From: Propionibacteriales bacterium
GTDB lineage: Bacteria > Actinomycetota > Actinomycetes > Propionibacteriales > Nocardioidaceae
Length of the DNA: 64,000 nt
Direction: 5' to 3'
NCBI GenBank assembly: GCA_026392455.1
Contig: JAPLCB010000011.1
Location: 186,001-250,000, forward strand
The stretch's first letter is position 1; each line of letters starts with the position of its first letter. The notes below the pieces were generated by a model. The model saw nothing but the letters and a program-made list of their open reading frames with translations, was not told the origin of the DNA and ran no database searches. Position numbers and translations under genes: made by a program. This document shows positions 10,442 to 20,960 of the stretch, one piece after another.

Positions 10442-11949
10442 GCCGCACCTCCGGTCATCAGCTCGCCGATGCTGGAGCGGTCGAAGTCGACCGGGAAGAC
10501 CTCACCGGTGATGTGGCCGTCCCGCATCACCACGATCCGGTCGGCCATCGACATCAGCTCGTCGAGGTCCTCGGAGACCATCAGCACGCTGGCACCTTCC
10601 TCGCTCCGCTGCAGCAGCAGCTCCTGGGTGCGGCGGGTGTTGGCGATGTCGAGCCCCCGGCTCGGGTAGGCCGCGACCACCACGGTGGCGTCCAGGGCCA
10701 GCTCCCGGGTCAGGATCACCCGCTGGATGTTGCCGCCGGAGAGCTCGGCGACCTTGCGGCCCCGGGGCGCGATGTTCAGGCCGAGGCGCTCGTTGCTCTC
10801 GTCGGTCACCTTGTCGACGGCCCGCCAGTTGATCCCGAGACCACGACGGGGCAGCTTGCGACCGTGCAGCACCATGTGGTTGAGCACGGTCAACGGGCCG
10901 ACCACCGAGTCCGCCACCGGGTCCTCGGGGATGCTGGCCGCTCCGGCGGCGATCGCGTGCACCGGGCGGCGTACGTCGGCGCCATTGACCGTCACGGTCC
11001 CCGACTCCACTGCCCGGAGACCCAGGATGGCCTCGCAGAGCTCGCGCTGACCGCTGCCGGCGACCCCGGCCACCCCGACCAGCTCACCGGGCCTGACCAC
11101 CAGGTTCACCCCCTTGAGGGCGACGTGGCCGGCGTCCCCGCGAGCGACCACGTCGACGAGCCGGATCGCCGAGTCCCCGTCGGCGATGGTCCGGTCGGCG
11201 CGGTCGAGGTCGGCGACGGCGCGGCCGACCATCGCCTCGACCAGCTCGCCGTTGGTGTACTCCGACGGGTCGACGTTCACCAGGACGGTGCGGCCGCCGC
11301 GCAGCACGGTCGCCCGGTCGGCGATGGTCCGGACCTCGTCGAGCTTGTGGGTGACGATGATGATCGCGAAGCCCTGGTCCCGCAGGTGCTTGACCACGCC
11401 GAGCAGCGCCTCGACCTCCTGGGGGGCCAGGACGCTCGTCGGTTCGTCCAGGATGACCAGCCGGGCGCCGGTCATCAGCACCTTGAGGATCTCGACGCGC
11501 TGGCGCTCCCCGATCGACAGGTGCGACACCTTGGCCGCCGGGTCGACAGCGAGCCCGAACTCGTCACTGGCCTTCTTGATCCGCACGGCCAGGTCCTTCA
11601 GCTTGAGGAACTGACCTTCGGCCACCGCCAGGGCGACGTTCTCGGTGACCGTCAGTGCCGGCACCAGCCGCAGGTCCTGGAAGACCATGCCGATGCCGTA
11701 CTTCCGGGCATCGGCGGGGCTGTGGACCGGCGCCTCCTTGCCGTCGACCATCAGCTGGCCGGAGTCGGGCGTGTAGACGCCGTAGATCATCTTCAGCAAC
11801 GTGCTCTTGCCGGCACCGTTCTCGCCGACCAGTGCGTGCACCTCGCCCGCGTTCACGGCGAGGTGCACGTCGGTGTTCGCCTTGACCTCACCGAAGTGCT
11901 TGGTGAGGCCGAGCACCTCGAGCCGCGGTGGCGTGTCCTTGATACTCAT
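10438..11949 (-). CDS. ABC transporter ATP-binding protein (two NBDs)
   Basis: [42 protein letters not shown]; second [17 protein letters not shown] and [11 protein letters not shown]; start MSIKDTPP. Confidence 0.92.
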   Translation of the reverse strand: MSIKDTPPRLEVLGLTKHFGEVKANTDVHLAVNAGEVHALVGENGAGKSTLLKMIYGVYTPDSGQLMVDGKEAPVHSPADARKYGIGMVFQDLRLVPALTVTENVALAVAEGQFLKLKDLAVRIKKASDEFGLAVDPAAKVSHLSIGERQRVEILKVLMTGARLVILDEPTSVLAPQEVEALLGVVKHLRDQGFAIIIVTHKLDEVRTIADRATVLRGGRTVLVNVDPSEYTNGELVEAMVGRAVADLDRADRTIADGDSAIRLVDVVARGDAGHVALKGVNLVVRPGELVGVAGVAGSGQRELCEAILGLRAVESGTVTVNGADVRRPVHAIAAGAASIPEDPVADSVVGPLTVLNHMVLHGRKLPRRGLGINWRAVDKVTDESNERLGLNIAPRGRKVAELSGGNIQRVILTRELALDATVVVAAYPSRGLDIANTRRTQELLLQRSEEGASVLMVSEDLDELMSMADRIVVMRDGHITGEVFPVDFDRSSIGELMTGGAA

Positions 11950-12668
11950 CCGTTTCCTCCTGCTCGGCGGGCTCGTACGGCGCGCTGACGCATGGCGTCG
12001 GCGGCTCGCTGTTCGACGACGGTGAGAGACGCTCCGATGTGGTCGGCCAGCCGGGCTGCGGCCAGCGGCACATCGCCCTCGAGCAGGGCGGCCACGATCG
12101 CCAGGTGCTCCGACGTGCTGGTGACGATCCGGTCCTCGGTCAGGAAGTCGTAGAGCCGCACCTGGCGGATCCGGACGTTGATCGACTCCAGGGTCTCCAC
12201 CAGGGCCAGGTTTCCCGACGCCCGGGCAAGCTCGGTGTGGAACACCTCGTCCAGCGCGATGAAGGAGCCGTCCGGCGGCGGCGGGTCCGCCTGGATCTCC
12301 TGCCACTCCTCGCGCAGCGCCAGCAGCACCTCGCGGTCGTGCTCGATCCCGTCCTCGGAGGCCCGGTTGACCGCGCGCAGCTCCAGGGTGAGCCGCAGCT
12401 CGTAGAGGTCCCGGAGGTCGAGCAGGTCGATCTCGGCGACGTAGTAGCCGCCGTCGGCGAACCGGTGCAGCAGCCGGTCCGCGTGCAGCCGGACGAAGGC
12501 CTCACGGATCGGCGTTCGGGAGACGCTGAGCTGGTCGGCCAGCTGCTCCTCGCCGAGCCGCTGGCCGGTCGGGAACTCGCCGAGCATGACCATCCGACGG
12601 ATCGACAGGTACGCCTGCTCGCGCAACAGCTGACTGTTGGCTCGCGTCCGCTTCACCTTCGCCGGCAC
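11946..12668 (-). CDS. GntR-family transcriptional regulator (FCD/FadR type)
   Basis: Wing-[27 protein letters not shown] followed by an all-helical C-terminal domain; overlaps the ATPase start. Confidence 0.9.
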   Translation of the reverse strand: MPAKVKRTRANSQLLREQAYLSIRRMVMLGEFPTGQRLGEEQLADQLSVSRTPIREAFVRLHADRLLHRFADGGYYVAEIDLLDLRDLYELRLTLELRAVNRASEDGIEHDREVLLALREEWQEIQADPPPPDGSFIALDEVFHTELARASGNLALVETLESINVRIRQVRLYDFLTEDRIVTSTSEHLAIVAALLEGDVPLAAARLADHIGASLTVVEQRAADAMRQRAVRARRAGGNG

Positions 12669-12704
12669 CCGTCACACCCTCCGTCAGGAGGCGTCGCTGC
12701 GCCT

Positions 12705-12716
12705 CTTGTATACAAG
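12705..12716. promoter_or_regulatory. perfect palindrome CTTGTATACAAG, candidate GntR operator
   Basis: Read directly; lies 36 bp upstream of the gntR start and fits the GT-N-AC core of FCD-type GntR sites. Confidence 0.6.
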
Positions 12717-12790
12717 GCTGTATCCAGATTGTTTCGGGCTACCGCGACCCACGTAACGACTCTGTGAACCCGTGGAGGTTAGATCGGCCC

Positions 12791-13417
12791 ATGAACACTG
12801 CCACCCCGAGAGTGCTGGCGCTCCACGGAGTCGCCACGAATGCCGCGATCTGGCACGAACTACCTGATCTCCTTCCAGGCATGGAGATCGTGGCTCCCCA
12901 GCGCCCGTGCAGCGGGGACCTGGAGGTGGAGCTGGCTGCTCTGGTCGAGCTCGCTCGGGACAGCCTGGTGGTCGGGTTCAGCGGCGGCGCCACCCTGGGT
13001 CTCGCGCTCGCCTCCCGGGTTCCGCTGCGTGGCGCCCTGCTGCACGAGCCCGCGGTGGGCTCGCTGGTGCCGGGGCTGCTCGCGCCCGTGCGGGCCGCCT
13101 TCGACCGCGATGGCACTGCCGGTTTCGCAGCGGCGCTCTACGGCCCGACGTGGGTAGCACCTGCCGAGGTCGACGACGCGGTGACGGCCCGGGAGCTGAC
13201 GATGTTCCGCGCCTTCGAACCGCAGGGCCCGCTCCCGGGTCAGGGACCGGTCGTGATCACCTACGGCGAGCACTCCCCGGCGATCCGCAAGCAGGCGGCC
13301 GAGGCGCTGCGCGACCAGCTCGGCTGGTCGATCGAGGAGCTGCCCGGGTCCGGCCACGACGTCGTGCACCAGAACCTGGCGGGGCTGGCAGCACGGTTGG
13401 TGCGACTCGGGACCTAG
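12791..13417 (+). CDS. alpha/beta hydrolase
   Basis: LALHGVATNAAIWHEL; nucleophile elbow VGFSGGA; C-terminal GSGHDVVHQN; ATG at 12764 is an alternative start. Confidence 0.8.
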   Translation: MNTATPRVLALHGVATNAAIWHELPDLLPGMEIVAPQRPCSGDLEVELAALVELARDSLVVGFSGGATLGLALASRVPLRGALLHEPAVGSLVPGLLAPVRAAFDRDGTAGFAAALYGPTWVAPAEVDDAVTARELTMFRAFEPQGPLPGQGPVVITYGEHSPAIRKQAAEALRDQLGWSIEELPGSGHDVVHQNLAGLAARLVRLGT

Positions 13418-13431
13418 CAGCGCGGCAGCGC

Positions 13432-13767
13432 CTAGTGGGTGCCGACCAGGTTCAACCCCACCACGCCGAGCACGATCATCCCGAGCGATGCCGCCTTGAA
13501 CCAGTTCATCGTCTCTCCGAGGAAGGCGAATCCGATCACGGCGACCGCGGCGGTGCCGACGCCGGCCCAGATCGCGTAGGCGACGCTGACCGGCATCGAG
13601 CGCACGACGATCGCCAGCATCCAGATCGAGACGCCGTAGCCGGCGACCACGAGGGCACTCCAGAGCGGGTCGGTAAAACCGGCCGCCTTCGGGAGCAGGG
13701 CTGTCGCCCCCACCTCCACCGCGATCGCCACCATCAACATCACTACCGCGCCGAGCACCGGACCCAC
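13432..13767 (-). CDS. SMR-family multidrug efflux transporter
   Basis: Four-helix ~110 aa protein; AIAVEVGATALLPKA, VAYAIWAGVGTAAVAVIG, GLNLVG. Confidence 0.9.
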   Translation of the reverse strand: MGPVLGAVVMLMVAIAVEVGATALLPKAAGFTDPLWSALVVAGYGVSIWMLAIVVRSMPVSVAYAIWAGVGTAAVAVIGFAFLGETMNWFKAASLGMIVLGVVGLNLVGTH

Positions 13768-13780
13768 ACCTCTCCATATG

Positions 13781-13796
13781 TGTAGCGTTCGCTACA
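13781..13796. promoter_or_regulatory. inverted repeat TGTAGCG-TT-CGCTACA, candidate TetR operator
   Basis: 7-bp perfect arms in the SMR/TetR divergent intergenic region. Confidence 0.65.
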
Positions 13797-13809
13797 TCAG
13801 ACTGTAAAT

Positions 13810-13823
13810 GTAGCACATGCTAC
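13810..13823. promoter_or_regulatory. inverted repeat GTAGCA-CA-TGCTAC, second candidate TetR operator
   Basis: 6-bp perfect arms sharing GTAGC/GCTAC with the first site. Confidence 0.65.
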
Positions 13824-13845
13824 GTTTCTGGGCTATCTTCGGGGC

Positions 13846-14403
13846 ATGGCCGACCACCACCGCGCCGACCTCCTCGAGCGCGCGACCGACTACGTGCTCG
13901 CGCACGGACTGATCGGCCTGTCACTGCGACCGCTGGCAGCCGAGCTCGGCACCAGCGACCGGATGCTGATCTACCACTTCGGCAACCGTGATGCCCTGGT
14001 CTCAGCGGTCGTCGCCCGGTCCAACGAGCGGGCGATGACAGCGGTGGCGGCGCTCGTGCCCGCGCCGACCGTCAGGTCCGGGATCAACCGACTCTGGGCG
14101 GCGTACCGGACCGAACCGCTGTCCTCGTGCCTGGACGTCTACTGCCAGGCCGCCGCCACCGGCCTGATCGGACGCGAGCCCTACCTCACCGACGCGCGTG
14201 CGAGCGCCGCCGGGTGGGTCACCACCCTGCAGGACTACCTGGTCCGCTGCGGCGCTCCCCCGCGCCGGGTGGCCCGGATCGTCACGCTGGTGGACTCGGC
14301 GCTGTACGGCTTCCACCTCGATCTGATCATCGACGACGTCGTCGAGCTGGCCCGCGGCGTCGACGACCTCGCCCGGGCCGCCGAGGCGCTGGCTCGCGCC
14401 TGA
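13846..14403 (+). CDS. TetR-family transcriptional regulator
   Basis: N-terminal HTH LLERATDYVLAHGLIGLSLRPLAAELGTSDRMLIYHFGNRDALVSAVV; divergent from the SMR gene. Confidence 0.9.
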   Translation: MADHHRADLLERATDYVLAHGLIGLSLRPLAAELGTSDRMLIYHFGNRDALVSAVVARSNERAMTAVAALVPAPTVRSGINRLWAAYRTEPLSSCLDVYCQAAATGLIGREPYLTDARASAAGWVTTLQDYLVRCGAPPRRVARIVTLVDSALYGFHLDLIIDDVVELARGVDDLARAAEALARA

Positions 14404-14418
14404 CACGCCCTCAGGGCC

Positions 14419-15342
14419 TCAGGGCCTCAGCCGGGTGACCGTCCCGAGGAAGCTGGTCACGTACAGCGACTGCGGATCCCAGCCGGGACCGGCACCGAAC
14501 CGCAGGGACGACGAGAACGGCAGCCCCTTCGCGACCGTGCACTGGGCCCCGGTGCCCGGGTTCACCCGGATCACGGACCCGGCCACGTTCAACGCGACGT
14601 ACAGGTTGCCGTCCGTCCCCAGGGTGACGTCGTCGGCTGCGTTCAGCGGGCCCAGCCCAGGGACCTGGATGGTCCGGGGCGCGGCCGCAGGGTCACCGAG
14701 ATCGACCACGTAGACCTCCGTGGTCAGGTTGAAGGTGGAGACGACGTAGAACTTGTTCCGCGCCGCGTCGACGGCCATCCCGTTGGTGTTGGTCGCAGCC
14801 GGGGCGAACGCGCTCTTCACCCCGGTCGGGGTCACCCGGGTCATCGATCCCTTGCCCAGGTCACGACTGACCACGAAGTCGCCGTTCGGGAGCCGGATCA
14901 GGCCGTTGGGCATCACCAGACCGGTCGCCACCGTCCCGACCTCGCCGGTGTCGAGGTCGACCTTGCTGATCGTGCCGTCGGCCAGGTTGAAGAACCCGGA
15001 GGCCAGGCCGTCACCGGTGTTGAAGTACGCGGTGCGACCGTCCACCACGATGCCCCCGGGCGAGGTCACGTCCGGCACCACCGTCGACCGCACCCCAGCA
15101 GCGCTCAGCGCGCGCAACCCCCCTGGAGTACCCCCGACGCTCCCCTCGGAGAGCAGCAGGGACCCCTGGCCGTCGAACGCCAGGTTCTCCAACAGCCCGT
15201 AGCCCGAGGCGACCGTGGACTTGCTCCACGCCGGGCAGGTGGTGGCTCCAGCCTCGACCTGCGACCCGAGGACGGCGACCGTGGAGGCGATCAGGGCGAC
15301 GGCAGCACAGGCCGCCCGGACGGGACGACGGGAGGTCAGCAT
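14419..15342 (-). CDS. secreted beta-propeller protein (SMP-30/ScyD-like)
   Basis: Signal peptide; repeats such as [17 protein letters not shown] and DGNLYVALN. Confidence 0.75.
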   Translation of the reverse strand: MLTSRRPVRAACAAVALIASTVAVLGSQVEAGATTCPAWSKSTVASGYGLLENLAFDGQGSLLLSEGSVGGTPGGLRALSAAGVRSTVVPDVTSPGGIVVDGRTAYFNTGDGLASGFFNLADGTISKVDLDTGEVGTVATGLVMPNGLIRLPNGDFVVSRDLGKGSMTRVTPTGVKSAFAPAATNTNGMAVDAARNKFYVVSTFNLTTEVYVVDLGDPAAAPRTIQVPGLGPLNAADDVTLGTDGNLYVALNVAGSVIRVNPGTGAQCTVAKGLPFSSSLRFGAGPGWDPQSLYVTSFLGTVTRLRP

Positions 15343-15351
15343 GCGCCGATC

Positions 15352-15966
15352 CTAGGGCTCGGTCGCCCGCACCGCGGTCAGGACGCGGAACCCCTTGGCG
15401 CTGCTGACCTTGGCGGTCGGGAAGCCTTGGTCGGTGAGCCAGGACGCCAGCGAGTCGGCCCCCAGGTTCTTGCCGACCACCAGCCGCGCCTGCCCACCCG
15501 GTGCCAACCGCGGCAACCAGGTCAGCAGCAGCTCGTGGAGCGCCTCCTTGCCGATCCTGATCGGCGGGTTCGACCAGATCTCGTCGTACGTCGCCGCCGG
15601 GTCGATCTGGTCCGGCGTTCCGGCGGTGAACCGGTCCGCGATCCCGAGCTCGGCCGCGTTCTCGTTCGCCAGCAGCACGGCCCGCTCGTTGACGTCGACG
15701 GCCGTCACCGTGCAGTCCGGGACCGCGATCGCGACCGCGAGCCCGATCACCCCGTAGCCGCAGCCGAGGTCCAGCACGGTCCGGGCCGCCACCGGGGGGG
15801 CGGAGTCCTGCAGCAGCACCCCGGTGCCGATGTCGAGGCGACCCTGGGCGAACACCCCGGACCCGGTGGTCAGCTCCAGCCAGTGCCCCCAGATGTTCGT
15901 CCGGACCGGCACCCGCTTGAACGGGGCCTTCGGATCAGCCGTGAAGTAGTGCTCATCGGTGGCCAT
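15352..15966 (-). CDS. class I SAM-dependent methyltransferase (RsmC-like)
   Basis: [41 protein letters not shown]. Confidence 0.85.
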   Translation of the reverse strand: MATDEHYFTADPKAPFKRVPVRTNIWGHWLELTTGSGVFAQGRLDIGTGVLLQDSAPPVAARTVLDLGCGYGVIGLAVAIAVPDCTVTAVDVNERAVLLANENAAELGIADRFTAGTPDQIDPAATYDEIWSNPPIRIGKEALHELLLTWLPRLAPGGQARLVVGKNLGADSLASWLTDQGFPTAKVSSAKGFRVLTAVRATEP

Positions 15967-16020
15967 GGGTCCATCTTGCCGGTTCACCTGCAGCTACGTC
16001 GCGGCAGTTACCCTCACCGT

Positions 16021-17688
16021 GTGACCGATCGCCTCCGTCAACCCATGATCGTCCTCTGCGCCCCCGAGCACCCGGCCGTGCTCGGCGAGCAGTTCGGCCG
16101 CTACCAGGGCGAGTACGACCTCCGGGTCACCGCGTCGGCCGAGCAGACCGCCGACGTCCTGGCCGATGCCCGCTCCGAGGGTCACCCGGTAGCGCTGGTC
16201 GTCACCGAGTCGCGGCTTCCGGACAGCGAGCTCTACCCGGCGCTGAACCGCTGGCGCACCGCGGTCCCGACCGCGCGCCGGGTCGTGGCGGCCCACTGGG
16301 ACCACTTCATGGCCGATGCCGACAGCCTCCGCTCCGGGCTCGCGACCGGCAAGTACGACGCGTACCTGCTGATGCCGCGCGGCCTGCGCGACGAGGAGTT
16401 CCACAACGCCATCACCGACCTGCTGTCCGACTGGGGCTCGACCGTGGCCGTGCCCGAGGTCGCCGCCGTCGAGGTCATCTCCCCGCAGCCGAGCCCCTTG
16501 GTGCCGGCGATCCGGGACTACCTCGACCGGATGGGGATGCCGAGCGCGGTCGTCGACCCGGGGTCGGACCGGGCCCACGAGCTGCTCGCCGGGTACGAGG
16601 GCCCCCGGGACTACCCGATCGTCGCCCGCGTCGGCCGCCCTCCCCGCCCGGTGGCCTCGGTGCGCGAGGTCGCGTCGATGATCTACGGGACGCCGAGCGA
16701 CATCGAGGTCGAGGTGGTCGTCGACCTGGTCGTGCTCGGCGCCGGCCCGGCCGGCCTGGCGACCGCCGTCTACGGATCCTCGGAGGGTCTCTCGACCGTG
16801 GTGATCGAGTCCGAGGCGATCGGCGGCCAGGCCGGCACCTCCTCGATGATCCGCAACTACCTGGGTTTCCCGCGAGGCATCTCCGGGATGCGGCTGGCCC
16901 AGCGTGCCCGCAACCAGGCGATCCGGTTCGGCACCCGCTTCTTCACGGGCTGGCCGGTGACCGCCCTCGAGCTCGGTGCACCTGGGCAGCCGCACCTGGT
17001 CCGGACCGAGGGGGGCGACGTCCGCGCGCGCGCCGTGGTGATCTCCACCGGCGTCGACTACCGGCGACTGGGCCTGGTCGGCCTGGAGGAGCTGGTCGGC
17101 CACGGCGTCCACTACGGGGCGGCCGTCAGCGCGGCCCGTGAGCTCGAGGGGTACGACGTCGTGGTCGTCGGCGGCGGCAACTCGGCCGGTCAGGCCGCCA
17201 TCCACCTGGCCCGGTTCGCGCGGTCGGTGACCATCCTGATCCGACGCCCCGACCTGGCTGAGACCATGTCGGACTACCTGATTCGCGAGATCTCCCACAA
17301 CCCCGTCATCACCGTCACGGCGTGCGCCCAGGTCGTCGATGGCGGCGGGGACCAGCGACTGCAATGGGTCACCATCCGCGACCTGAACACCGGTGAGGAG
17401 ACCCGCCGCGAGATCGGCGGGCTGTTCCTGCTCCTGGGGGCGGACCCCGGCTGCGACTGGCTGCCCGAGGAGATCTGCCGCGACGACCGGGGCTTCGTCC
17501 TCACCGGCCGGGACATTCCCAAGCACCTGTGGACCGGGGGAAGCCCGCCGGCCAACCTGGAGACCGTGGTTCCCGGCATCTTCGCGGCCGGCGACGTCCG
17601 CGGCGGCTCGATGAAGCGGGTGGCGGCCGCCTCCGGCGAGGGCGCCTCGGTGATCCCGCTGGTGCACGCCTACCTCGGCGGGACCTGA
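16021..17688 (+). CDS. FAD-dependent thioredoxin-reductase-like protein with N-terminal receiver-like domain
   Basis: GTG start in frame; [77 protein letters not shown]. Confidence 0.88.
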   Translation: MTDRLRQPMIVLCAPEHPAVLGEQFGRYQGEYDLRVTASAEQTADVLADARSEGHPVALVVTESRLPDSELYPALNRWRTAVPTARRVVAAHWDHFMADADSLRSGLATGKYDAYLLMPRGLRDEEFHNAITDLLSDWGSTVAVPEVAAVEVISPQPSPLVPAIRDYLDRMGMPSAVVDPGSDRAHELLAGYEGPRDYPIVARVGRPPRPVASVREVASMIYGTPSDIEVEVVVDLVVLGAGPAGLATAVYGSSEGLSTVVIESEAIGGQAGTSSMIRNYLGFPRGISGMRLAQRARNQAIRFGTRFFTGWPVTALELGAPGQPHLVRTEGGDVRARAVVISTGVDYRRLGLVGLEELVGHGVHYGAAVSAARELEGYDVVVVGGGNSAGQAAIHLARFARSVTILIRRPDLAETMSDYLIREISHNPVITVTACAQVVDGGGDQRLQWVTIRDLNTGEETRREIGGLFLLLGADPGCDWLPEEICRDDRGFVLTGRDIPKHLWTGGSPPANLETVVPGIFAAGDVRGGSMKRVAAASGEGASVIPLVHAYLGGT

Positions 17689-18527
17689 CCCGGATCCGGG
17701 GTGTCGAGGCTCCGCCGGGCCCGAGCCAGACCAGCCTGGACGCCGAGCTCGGCATCGGAGGGGTACCCGACCTCCTCCAGGGTCAGCCCGTGGGCCGGCG
17801 CCACGTACACGTCGGGCGGGCGGACCCGCCCCGCCATCACCCGGGCGGCCCACTGCGCGTCCTCCCGACCCTGGCCGACCGCGGTGACGCACCCGACCAG
17901 GGAGCGGACCATGCTGTGGCAGAAGGCGTCGGCGCGGACGTCGGCGACCAGGATCCCGTCGTCCCGGGTCCAGCGGAAGTCCAGCAGGGTCCGGATCGTC
18001 GTGCGGCCCTCCCGCTGCTTGCAGAAGGCCGCGAAGTCCCGCAACCCGACCAGCAGGGACGAGGCCTCGTTGAGGGCGTCCAGGTCGAGCGGCCACTGCC
18101 AGGCGACCACGTGGCTGCGGCGCAACGGGTCGAACATCGTCTCGTTGTCGGCGATCCGGTAGGCGTACCGTCGCCAGGTCGCGCTGAACCGCGCGTCGAA
18201 ACCGGGCGCAGCCTCGGCCACCCGGTGGATCCGGAGGTCCGCGTCCACCACCCCGTTGAGCCTTCGCAGGAGCGCTTCGGTCGGCGTACGTCGTCCGTGG
18301 CCCGCCACCCGGACCAGGGCTTCCTCGTCGAGGTCGACGTGCACGACCTGCCCACGGGCGTGGACACCGGTGTCGGTGCGCCCGGCGACGGTGACGCTGG
18401 TCCCGGTGGTGCGCAGGATCGTGTCCAACGCTGCCTCGAGCTCTCCCTGGACGGTCCGCAGCCCCGGCTGCTTGGCCCAGCCACGGAAATCGGTCCCGTC
18501 GTAGGCCAGGTCAAGACGCAGTCGCAC
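17670..18527 (-). CDS. truA: tRNA pseudouridine(38-40) synthase
   Basis: [51 protein letters not shown]; downstream of rplQ as usual. Confidence 0.95.
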   Translation of the reverse strand: MRLRLDLAYDGTDFRGWAKQPGLRTVQGELEAALDTILRTTGTSVTVAGRTDTGVHARGQVVHVDLDEEALVRVAGHGRRTPTEALLRRLNGVVDADLRIHRVAEAAPGFDARFSATWRRYAYRIADNETMFDPLRRSHVVAWQWPLDLDALNEASSLLVGLRDFAAFCKQREGRTTIRTLLDFRWTRDDGILVADVRADAFCHSMVRSLVGCVTAVGQGREDAQWAARVMAGRVRPPDVYVAPAHGLTLEEVGYPSDAELGVQAGLARARRSLDTPDPGQVPPR

Positions 18528-18586
18528 GAACCCATCATGCCGGGTGGCTAGCCTGGGTCCTTCCAGTGCCCGCCGATCGGAGACCC

Positions 18587-19183
18587 ATGACTGCCAGGAT
18601 CGTCCAGCTCGTCACCGGCTGCGTGGTCCTCGGGCTCGGGGTCGGACTGCTGCTGACCGCCGACCTCGGCTCGGACGGCTACTCGACGCTGGTCAGTGGC
18701 GTCGCCCGGACCGCCGACTGGGAGTTCGTGGTCGCCAACGTGGTGGTGAGCGTCGCGTTCCTGGTGGTCGCGAGCCTGCGCCGGGTCCTGCCCGGGTTCG
18801 GCACGGTGGTGCAGATCGTGGTGGTCGGCCTCACCGTCTCGCTCGTGCTCGACGCTCTCGATACGCCGGACTCGCTGCTGGCCCAGGTCGGCTACCTGGT
18901 GGTGGCGTTCCCGGTGCTCGCGGTCGGCATCGCCCTCTACCTCGGGACCCACCTCGGAGCCGGACCCGCGGAGGGCGCTGCGCAGGCCTGGGACCCGCCG
19001 GTCCCGTTCCGCTGGTCCTACAGCGTGCTGCAGGGCGGTGGCGCCCTCGCCGGCTGGGCCCTCGGTGCCTCGGTCGGCGTGGGCACCCTGGCGGTGATCG
19101 CCCTCCTGGGTCCGCTGGTCGACCTCACCGCACGGTTGCTGCGTCAGGACCTGCACCCCGATCGCGTCGGCGTCCAGGCATGA
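18587..19183 (+). CDS. YczE/YitT-like membrane protein
   Basis: Multiple TM helices; YLGTHLGAGPAEGAAQ-like motif. Confidence 0.65.
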   Translation: MTARIVQLVTGCVVLGLGVGLLLTADLGSDGYSTLVSGVARTADWEFVVANVVVSVAFLVVASLRRVLPGFGTVVQIVVVGLTVSLVLDALDTPDSLLAQVGYLVVAFPVLAVGIALYLGTHLGAGPAEGAAQAWDPPVPFRWSYSVLQGGGALAGWALGASVGVGTLAVIALLGPLVDLTARLLRQDLHPDRVGVQA

Positions 19184-19184
19184 C

Positions 19185-19218
19185 GAAGGCCCGCCACCCT
19201 CGCGGGTGACGGGCCTTC
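19185..19218. terminator. bidirectional hairpin GAAGGCCCG...CGGGCCTTC
   Basis: 9-bp outer stem plus inner CACCC/GGGTG stem between convergent genes. Confidence 0.85.
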
Positions 19219-19227
19219 ACACAGATG

Positions 19228-19758
19228 TCAGGCTTCGGGCTTCTCTTCAGCAGCCTCGGTGGCCTCGGTGGCCTCCTCGGCGGGGGCCTCGGGGGCCTCG
19301 ACAGCTTCCTCGGCAGGCGCCTGCTCGACGACCTCGTCCGCGACCGGAGCGGCAACCGGGGCGGCCTTCTCCTTCTTCGGCTTCGGTGCCGCCGGCTTGT
19401 ACGCCTCGGTCACGAGCTCGATCACGGCCATGGGCGCGTTGTCGCCCTTGCGGGGACCGATCTTGGTGATCCGGGTGTAGCCGCCGGGACGCTCGGCGAA
19501 CGTCGGGGCGATGTCCGCGAACAGGGTGTGCACGACGGACTTGTCGCGGACGACCTTGAGAACCTCGCGACGGTTGTGCAGGTCGCCCTTCTTGGCCTTG
19601 GTGATCAGCTTCTCCGCGAGCGGACGCAGCGTGCGCGCCTTGGCTTCGGTGGTCGTGATCCGACCGTGCTCGAACAGGCTGGTGGCCAGGTTCGACAGGA
19701 TCAGCCGCTGGTGGGCCGGGCTACCGCCGAGGCGGGCACCCTTCTTGGGAGTAGGCAT
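19228..19758 (-). CDS. rplQ: 50S ribosomal protein L17 with long acidic/Ala-rich C-tail
   Basis: [34 protein letters not shown]. Confidence 0.97.
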   Translation of the reverse strand: MPTPKKGARLGGSPAHQRLILSNLATSLFEHGRITTTEAKARTLRPLAEKLITKAKKGDLHNRREVLKVVRDKSVVHTLFADIAPTFAERPGGYTRITKIGPRKGDNAPMAVIELVTEAYKPAAPKPKKEKAAPVAAPVADEVVEQAPAEEAVEAPEAPAEEATEATEAAEEKPEA

Positions 19759-19814
19759 TGTCTTTCTCGTTTCTCCCCGGCCGTGTCAGGTACCGGGATA
19801 GATGGTTCTTCGTT

Positions 19815-19846
19815 GGTTGAGGTGCGAGCTTGCGAGCCTCGAAACC
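19815..19846. repeat. REP-like imperfect palindrome GGTTGAGGTGCGAGCTTGCGAGCCTCGAAACC
   Basis: Related copy at 22629-22659; sits 1 bp from the rpoA stop codon. Confidence 0.7.
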
Positions 19847-19847
19847 C

Positions 19848-20867
19848 TTAGTACTGCTCGTCTTCGACGAAGGAATCGTCGTCGTCGTCGTAGCCGGCGG
19901 CAGCCAGCGCGGCCGCCGGGTCGAAGCCGGGCGCGCTGTCCTTGAGGGACAGACCCATCTCGACCAGCTTGGCCTTGACCTCGTCGATCGACTTCGCACC
20001 GAAGTTGCGGATGTCGAGCAGGTCCTGCTCCGAACGGCCCACGAGCTCACCCACGGTGTGGATGCCCTCGCGCTTGAGGCAGTTGTACGAGCGGACGGTC
20101 AGGTTCAGGTCCTCGACCGGCATGGCCAGGTCCTGAGCCAGCTGCTCGTCGACCGGCGACGGGCCGATGTCGATGCCCTCGGCCTCGACGTTCAGCTCCC
20201 GAGCCAGGCCGAAGAGCTCGACCAGGGTCTTGCCGGCCGACGCGATGGCGTCACGGGGACGGATCGAGGTCTTGGTCTCGACGTCGATGACCAGCTTGTC
20301 GAAGTCGGTGCGCTGCTCGACACGGGTCGCCTCGACCTTGTATGTCACCTTGAGCACCGGCGAGTAGATCGAGTCGACCGGGATCCGGCCGATCTCGTTG
20401 TCCGCACCCTTGTTCTGGACCGAGCTGACGTAGCCACGACCACGCTCGACGACGAGCTCGAGCTCGAGCTTGCCCTTGTCGTTCAGGGTCGCGATCTGCA
20501 GGTCGGGGTTGTGCACCTCGACACCGGCCGGAGGCGCGATGTCGGCGGCGGTGACGGCACCGGAGCCCTGCTTGCGCAGGTACATGGTGACCGGCTCGTC
20601 GTGCTCGGAGGAGACGACGAGGCCCTTGAGGTTGAGGATGATCTCGGTGACGTCTTCCTTGACGCCCTCGATGGTGGAGAACTCGTGAAGAGCGGTGTCC
20701 ACCTTGATGCTCGTGACCGAGGCACCGGGGATCGAGGAGAGCAACGTACGGCGGAGCGAGTTACCGAGGGTGTAGCCGAAGCCGGGTTCCAACGGTTCGA
20801 TGACGAACCGCGAGCGGAACTCGTCGACGACATCTTCCGACAGGGTCGGACGCTGTGCGATCAGCAC
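19848..20867 (-). CDS. rpoA: DNA-directed RNA polymerase subunit alpha
   Basis: [48 protein letters not shown]; alpha-[28 protein letters not shown] start. Confidence 0.97.
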   Translation of the reverse strand: MLIAQRPTLSEDVVDEFRSRFVIEPLEPGFGYTLGNSLRRTLLSSIPGASVTSIKVDTALHEFSTIEGVKEDVTEIILNLKGLVVSSEHDEPVTMYLRKQGSGAVTAADIAPPAGVEVHNPDLQIATLNDKGKLELELVVERGRGYVSSVQNKGADNEIGRIPVDSIYSPVLKVTYKVEATRVEQRTDFDKLVIDVETKTSIRPRDAIASAGKTLVELFGLARELNVEAEGIDIGPSPVDEQLAQDLAMPVEDLNLTVRSYNCLKREGIHTVGELVGRSEQDLLDIRNFGAKSIDEVKAKLVEMGLSLKDSAPGFDPAAALAAAGYDDDDDSFVEDEQY

Positions 20868-20960
20868 TGGTGATTTCCTTTCCGAGCCCACCCTCTATTT
20901 GACGGGCTCGAACTTCAGTTGTGCGGGTGGATTGCTGGCATTTCCGAACTGCGGAGCGGA

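Noticed and set aside
10513-11988. 491-aa plus-strand ORF
   Set aside because: Antisense of the ABC ATPase gene; no domain motifs
14405-14432. CTCAGGGC triplicate short repeat after the TetR gene
   Set aside because: Only ~3 units of 8 bp overlapping a gene end; too short to interpret
15994-18096. 700-aa minus-strand ORF
   Set aside because: Antisense of the TrxR-like flavoprotein and out-of-frame through truA
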